Source: Prevotellaceae bacterium UBA1710
GTDB lineage: Bacteria > Bacteroidota > Bacteroidia > Bacteroidales > Bacteroidaceae
Assembly: GCA_002317355.1 (NCBI GenBank)
Contig: DCJC01000064.1
Coordinates: 1 to 37,501, forward strand
Length of the DNA: 37,501 nt
Direction of reading: 5' to 3'
A model generated the notes under the pieces. That model searched no databases. It was not told where the DNA came from and was given only the letters and a program-made list of their open reading frames with translations. Made by a program: the position numbers and the translations under genes. Positions 37,075 to 37,501 of this stretch are shown here, piece by piece (the stretch's first letter is position 1; the number at the start of each line of letters is the position of its first letter).

Positions 37075-37356
37075 ATGAAAAAACTATTAGCTACAGCATT
37101 CATCGCAATGCTTTCCCTCAGCACTTTTGCTCAGCAAAAGTCTGACACTCTTATAGTTACTCCAACTCCTGCTATGCATTGTAGCGGTTGCGAGAATAAG
37201 ATAAAGAAGAACATCCGCTTTGTGAAGGGCACAAAGAAGATCGTTACTTCCGTTCCAAAACAGACGGTCACCATCGTCTATGATGGTCAGAAAGCGAAAT
37301 ACACCGACTTCGTGACTGCCTTCAAGAAGATCGGTTACGAGATAAAGAAGAAGTAA
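37075..37356 (+). CDS. Exported HMA-domain metal-binding protein
   Basis: 93 residues with a signal peptide (MKKLLATAFIAMLSLSTFAQ, cleavage after residue 20). The mature part is a single heavy-metal-associated domain with the metal-binding loop MHCSGC (Cys36 and Cys39) and the rest of the ferredoxin-like fold (NKIKKNIRFVKGTK, then VTIVYDGQKAKYTDFVTAFKKIGYEI). CopZ/Atx1-like domains bind Cu(I). A periplasmic version behind a TonB receptor may capture the imported or stored metal. It probably belongs to the same transcript as the receptor. Confidence 0.9.
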   Translation: MKKLLATAFIAMLSLSTFAQQKSDTLIVTPTPAMHCSGCENKIKKNIRFVKGTKKIVTSVPKQTVTIVYDGQKAKYTDFVTAFKKIGYEIKKK

Positions 37357-37376
37357 AAAACAGTTAGGCGTTTTTT
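37355..37376 (+). terminator. Weak terminator after the HMA gene
   Basis: AAAAAAC (37355-37361) pairs with GTTTTTT (37370-37376). The stem is A/T-rich but ends in a T run directly after the stop codon. Confidence 0.4.
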
Positions 37377-37443
37377 AGTTAGGAGTTAGGAATTAGAAGT
37401 TAGGAGTACACAACTACCAACTGCTAATTTCTAACTCCTAACT
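37377..37443. repeat. Heptamer array with inverted arm
   Basis: AGTTAGG, AGTTAGG, AATTAGA and AGTTAGG (37377-37404), followed after a short loop by an inverted copy (AATTTCTAACTCCTAACT, 37426-37443) that pairs with 37377-37394 at 17 of 18 positions. It may also act as a terminator. Confidence 0.75.
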
Positions 37444-37450
37444 ATATATT

Positions 37451-37471
37451 TAACGTCAGTTCGACGAATTT
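37451..37471 (-). repeat. TTCGTCGAACTGACG repeat arm
   Basis: On the minus strand this is identical over 21 bp to 123-143 at the other end of the window (core AAATTCGTCGAACTGACGTT). It is probably the left arm of another inverted-repeat element that continues beyond the window. Confidence 0.65.
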
Positions 37472-37501
37472 GTTAATCGCTTGATTGATGAGCCCCGAAG
37501 C

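Overview
The window looks like a chromosomal segment of a Bacteroidota bacterium, most likely Prevotellaceae (Prevotella or Segatella type). Four things point there: nearly every gene start is preceded by the Bacteroidota promoter pair TTTG-N20-TAnnTTTG; many small SPII lipoproteins; a TonB receptor and secreted carbohydrate-active enzymes; and intergenic DNA crowded with 7-bp and 11-bp tandem repeats and GC-rich palindromes. No rRNA, tRNA, CRISPR array, integrase or transposase was recognised. All family names come from reading motifs by eye, without database searches.

Layout. 156-3805 (minus): a three-gene unit of a two-[4Fe-4S] ferredoxin-like protein, a radical SAM protein, and a DUF116 domain fused to a trans-isoprenyl diphosphate synthase. 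This is a plausible uncharacterised isoprenoid-related redox pathway. 4139-5224 (minus): a stand-alone homoserine dehydrogenase. 5225-7208: repeat-rich DNA around a decayed fosmidomycin-resistance-type MFS gene. 7209-8744: two VOC (glyoxalase-fold) proteins, one a lipoprotein. 8833-15781: a type B carboxylesterase, a Sel1 lipoprotein, a histidine phosphatase, a nitroreductase-fold lipoprotein, a small Spy-like periplasmic protein and a GH51 arabinofuranosidase. The esterase and GH51 transcripts share an almost identical 28-bp leader element. 16187-17830: a possible orphan small RNA, then a divergent pair (tiny UPF0316-like membrane protein and NrtR/AraR-type Nudix regulator) whose shared promoter region carries two matching operator-like palindromes.

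17831-18634 is a gene-free, repeat-rich stretch with a perfect 20-bp inverted repeat. 18635-23306 (minus): a secreted protein with a sorting-signal-like tail, an Old Yellow Enzyme/dienoyl-CoA reductase-type flavoenzyme, and dnaX. 23499-28866 (plus): a DivIC/FtsB-like cell-division protein, a small membrane protein, a DUF4369 lipoprotein, pyrC overlapping plsC, and a zinc-ribbon membrane protein. 29078-34213: an SGNH hydrolase, an exported histidine-rich protein, a META-like lipoprotein, an MgtC-type membrane protein, an unknown membrane protein and an exported metallo-beta-lactamase-fold hydrolase. 34380-37356: a small unknown protein, then a TonB-dependent receptor followed by an exported HMA-domain (CxxC) protein, probably a copper or other soft-metal unit.

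The best candidates for something undescribed are: the DUF116-prenyl synthase/radical SAM/ferredoxin operon; the Nudix-regulator/UPF0316 pair with its two TTGTGT-N7-ACACAA sites; the shared leader of the two carbohydrate-side-chain enzymes; and the repeat biology. The last includes a 4+4 inverted array of 11-bp units present twice with a conserved tail, and 7-bp arrays inserted in frame in two genes with unit numbers that are multiples of three.
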